Assembly: GCA_030998225.1 (NCBI GenBank)
Contig: JAPYXD010000742.1
Coordinates: forward strand, 1,984,001 to 2,048,000
DNA length: 64,000 nucleotides
Reading direction: 5' to 3'
Origin: Diplolepis rosae
Taxonomy: Eukaryota; Arthropoda; Insecta; Hymenoptera; Diplolepididae
Shown here: in pieces, positions 62,701 to 64,000 of the stretch
How positions within the stretch are numbered: position 1 is the first letter of the stretch
How the letters are laid out: each line of letters opens with the position of its first letter
Position numbers and translations under genes: made by a program
Notes under the pieces: model-generated
Databases searched by the model: none
The model's input: only the letters and a program-made list of their open reading frames with translations
Told to the model about the DNA's origin: nothing

Positions 62701-64000
62701 AGGAAATTATAAAACATTTTATTCCCACACGTTAAGATGAAACACATTTTATAATTTCTGCCGTCTCTAAAGACCATTCAAAAAAACATTTCCAATCTGA
62801 ATATGTATTGTAATGAAGTCGTCTTAAAGAATATTACAATACAATTTTTTTGTAATGTCGATTTAAGGAAATTATAAATCATTTTTAACCCAGACGTTGA
62901 GATGCAACACATTTTATAATTTCTGCCGTCTCTAAAGACATTCCAAAAAAAACTTTCAATCTGAATATGTATTCTAATGAAGTCGTCTTAAAGAATATTA
63001 CAATACAATTTTTTTGCAATGTCGATTTAAGGCAATCATAAAAGATTTTATTCCGAGACGTTAAGATGCAACACATTTCAATAATTTCTGCTGTCTCTAA
63101 AGACCATTTAAAAAACAATTTTAAGACCGAATATGTATCCTCGTAAAGTCTTCTTTAAGAATATTCCAATACTATTTTTTTGCAATGTCGATTTGAAGAA
63201 ATTATAAAACATTTTATTCCCAGACGTTAAGATGAAACACATTTTATAATTTCTGCCGTCTCTAAAGACCATTCAAAAAACAATTTAAAGTCTGAATATG
63301 TATCCTCATAAAGTCTTCTTTAAGAATATTCGAATAGATTTTTTTTGCAATATCGATTTAAGGAACTTATAAAAGATTTCATTCCCAGACGTTAAAATGC
63401 AAGAAATTTCAATAATTACTCCCGTTTCTAAAGATCATTCAAAAAGAAATTTTAAGCCCGAATATGTATCCTCGTAAAGTGTTCTTTAAGAATATTCCAA
63501 TAAAATTTTTTTGTAATGTCGATTTAAGGAAATTATAAAACATTTTATTCCCATACGTTAAGATGCAACACTTTTTGTAATTTCTGCCGTCTCTAAAGAC
63601 ATTCCAAAAAAAACTTTCAATCTGAATATGTATTGTAATGAAGTCGTCTTAAAGAATATTACAATACAATTTTTTTGCAATGTCGATTTAAGGAAATTAT
63701 AAAACATTTTATTCCCAGACGTTGAGATGCAACACATTTTATAATTTCTGCCGTCTCTAAAGACCATTCAAAAAAACATTTCCAATCTGAATATGTATTG
63801 TAATGAAGTCGTCTTAAAGAATATTACAATACAATTTTTTTGCAATGTCGATTTAAGGCAATCATAAAAGATTTTATTCCGAGACGTTATGATGCTACAC
63901 ATTTCAATAATTTCTACCGTCTCTGAAGACCTTTTAAAAAACAAATTCAAGCCCGTATATGTATCCTCGTAAAGTCATCTTTAAGAATATTACAATACTA
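62701..64000 (+). repeat. I-type five-monomer (825 bp) repeat at the window end
   Basis: I-type monomers are marked by an end of ATTCCAAAAAAAACTTTCAA or AAAAAAACATTTCCAATC, then GTATTGTAATGAAGTCGTC in place of the usual CTCGTAAAGTC, then GAATATTACAATACAA. TAATGAAG occurs at about 62812, 62976, 63637 and 63802: pairs 825 and 826 bp apart. The 62976 and 63802 copies share GGCAATCATAAAAG and TTCCGAGACGTTA. The only other I marks in the window are at about 37205 and 38527. The repeat is cut by the window end. Confidence 0.76.

Larger units (their letters stand above)
1..64000 (+). repeat. Continuous ~165 bp satellite DNA array (whole window)
   Basis: Every part of the window is a copy of one AT-rich monomer. 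It can be phased on the anchor AAAGTC (variants AAAATC, TAAGTC, GAAGTC). Successive anchors at 1, 167, 331, 497, 661 and 825 give spacings of 164-166 bp, and the same spacing continues to the end. The order inside each monomer is constant: AAAGTC, AATATTCC, a T-run of about 6-10, GCAAT or GTAAT, GATTTAAGGAAATTATAAAA, ATTTTATTCCCAGAC, AAGATG, AATTTCTG, GTCTCTAAAGACC, a run of A, GAATATGTAT. All monomers read in the same direction; I saw no inversion. A representative monomer counts 48 G+C in 164 bases. No unique sequence, transposon or gene interrupts the array. Known satellites of this monomer size often sit at centromeres or in pericentromeric heterochromatin; that location is inferred, not shown. 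The family is not one I recognise. Confidence 0.98.

Noticed and set aside
12060..63950. About 29 minus-strand open frames of 60-152 codons as protein genes
   Set aside because: All translate the same satellite monomer, begin at chance ATG codons and are broken every one to three monomers by stops or length changes. None shows a known domain. A- and D-type monomers differ from F types by one base in this frame, so no frame is kept across the array.
1..64000. CRISPR array
   Set aside because: The repeat unit is about 165 bp with no unique spacers between short repeats, and no cas genes are present.
1..64000. CENP-B box in the monomer
   Set aside because: The minus strand has ATTCGGGCTTAAAATTGG, which starts with TTCG, but the required A and CGGG at the right spacing are missing.
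1..64000. TATAAAAG plus AATAAA as promoter and poly(A) signals of a transcription unit
   Set aside because: Both fall inside the AT-rich ATAAAA/TTTTAT dyad, recur every monomer and lie on opposite strands with no gene between. They are noted as part of the dyad, not as regulatory features.
1..64000. Yeast-type replication origin consensus in TTTTATAATTT
   Set aside because: It is a near match only, occurs in every A and D monomer, and is expected often in DNA of about 71% A+T. There is no sign the organism uses that consensus.
1..64000. Ancestral half-monomer duplication (TAAAGACCATTTAAAAACCAAT versus TAAAGTCTTCTTTAAGAATATTCCAAT)
   Set aside because: The two segments lie about 47 bp apart and agree only loosely in AT-rich sequence, so the match could be chance without a proper alignment score.
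1..64000. Phage, plasmid or bacterial accessory island
   Set aside because: No ribosome binding sites, operons, integrase, tRNA or any coding-like sequence are seen; the entire window is satellite.

Overview
The whole window is one uninterrupted head-to-tail satellite DNA array. A monomer of about 165 bp (spacings read by eye are 163-167 bp) recurs from base 1 to base 64000, giving roughly 385-390 copies, all in the same orientation. A counted representative monomer is about 29% G+C. I find no protein gene, tRNA, rRNA, transposon, CRISPR array or unique-sequence island, and neither array edge lies in the window. The minus-strand open frames of 60-152 codons are all translations of the satellite itself. 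This organisation (monomer near nucleosome length, AT-rich, multi-monomer higher-order repeats, tens of kb without interruption) is typical of centromeric or pericentromeric heterochromatin of a eukaryote. I do not recognise the satellite family and cannot name the species. CpG is not depleted in the monomer, which weakly favours a genome without heavy CpG methylation, but that is inference. LAYOUT: monomers can be sorted into diagnostic subfamilies, which I name here for reference. A has TAATGCC then GTTAGGATGAAAC. A* is an A variant with AAGAACATTCC and GACTTTAGG or GACTTTAAG. B has TCATCTTAAAG, CAATATGG and TTACCAGACC. C has TTTTTTAAAAATATTCC, CGATTTAACG and TGATTTTTGTCG. D has AATAGATTTT and TAATGTCG. 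E has CTTCAAG, AATTCATTC and AAGATGGAAG. F has AATACATTTTTTTTTCAAT and GATTTAAAGG. G has CAATATAG, GGTTTTATTCCTAG and CTTGAGATAC. H has TAATCTTTAAG and ATTACAATACAA. P, D' and Q occur in the first 7 kb; M, N and B' mainly at 51-60 kb; I mainly in the last 1.3 kb. REGIONS: (1) about 1-6.7 kb is built on a P-D'-Q trimer (about 494 bp) plus a recurrent fused monomer lacking 39 bp. (2) 6.7-9 kb is transitional. (3) 9-51 kb is a mosaic whose clearest order is A*-G-A-B-C-D-E-F (8 monomers, about 1322 bp), seen in partial or complete runs near 9.0, 10.5, 12.6, 17.4, 21.5, 27.3, 37.7 and 39.0 kb, separated by H-rich and recombinant stretches. (4) 51.4-60 kb is dominated by an A-B'-M-N tetramer (about 660 bp) and contains a roughly 2.5 kb duplication. 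(5) 62.7-64 kb carries I-type monomers in an 825 bp five-monomer repeat that runs off the end. HOW IT WORKS TOGETHER: there is no gene system here. The pattern of duplicated blocks at offsets that are whole numbers of monomers, hybrid monomers and shared deletion junctions is what unequal exchange and gene conversion produce inside a satellite array. Coordinates of runs come from locating the AAAGTC anchor of each monomer by eye; subfamily labels are mine and local to this window.
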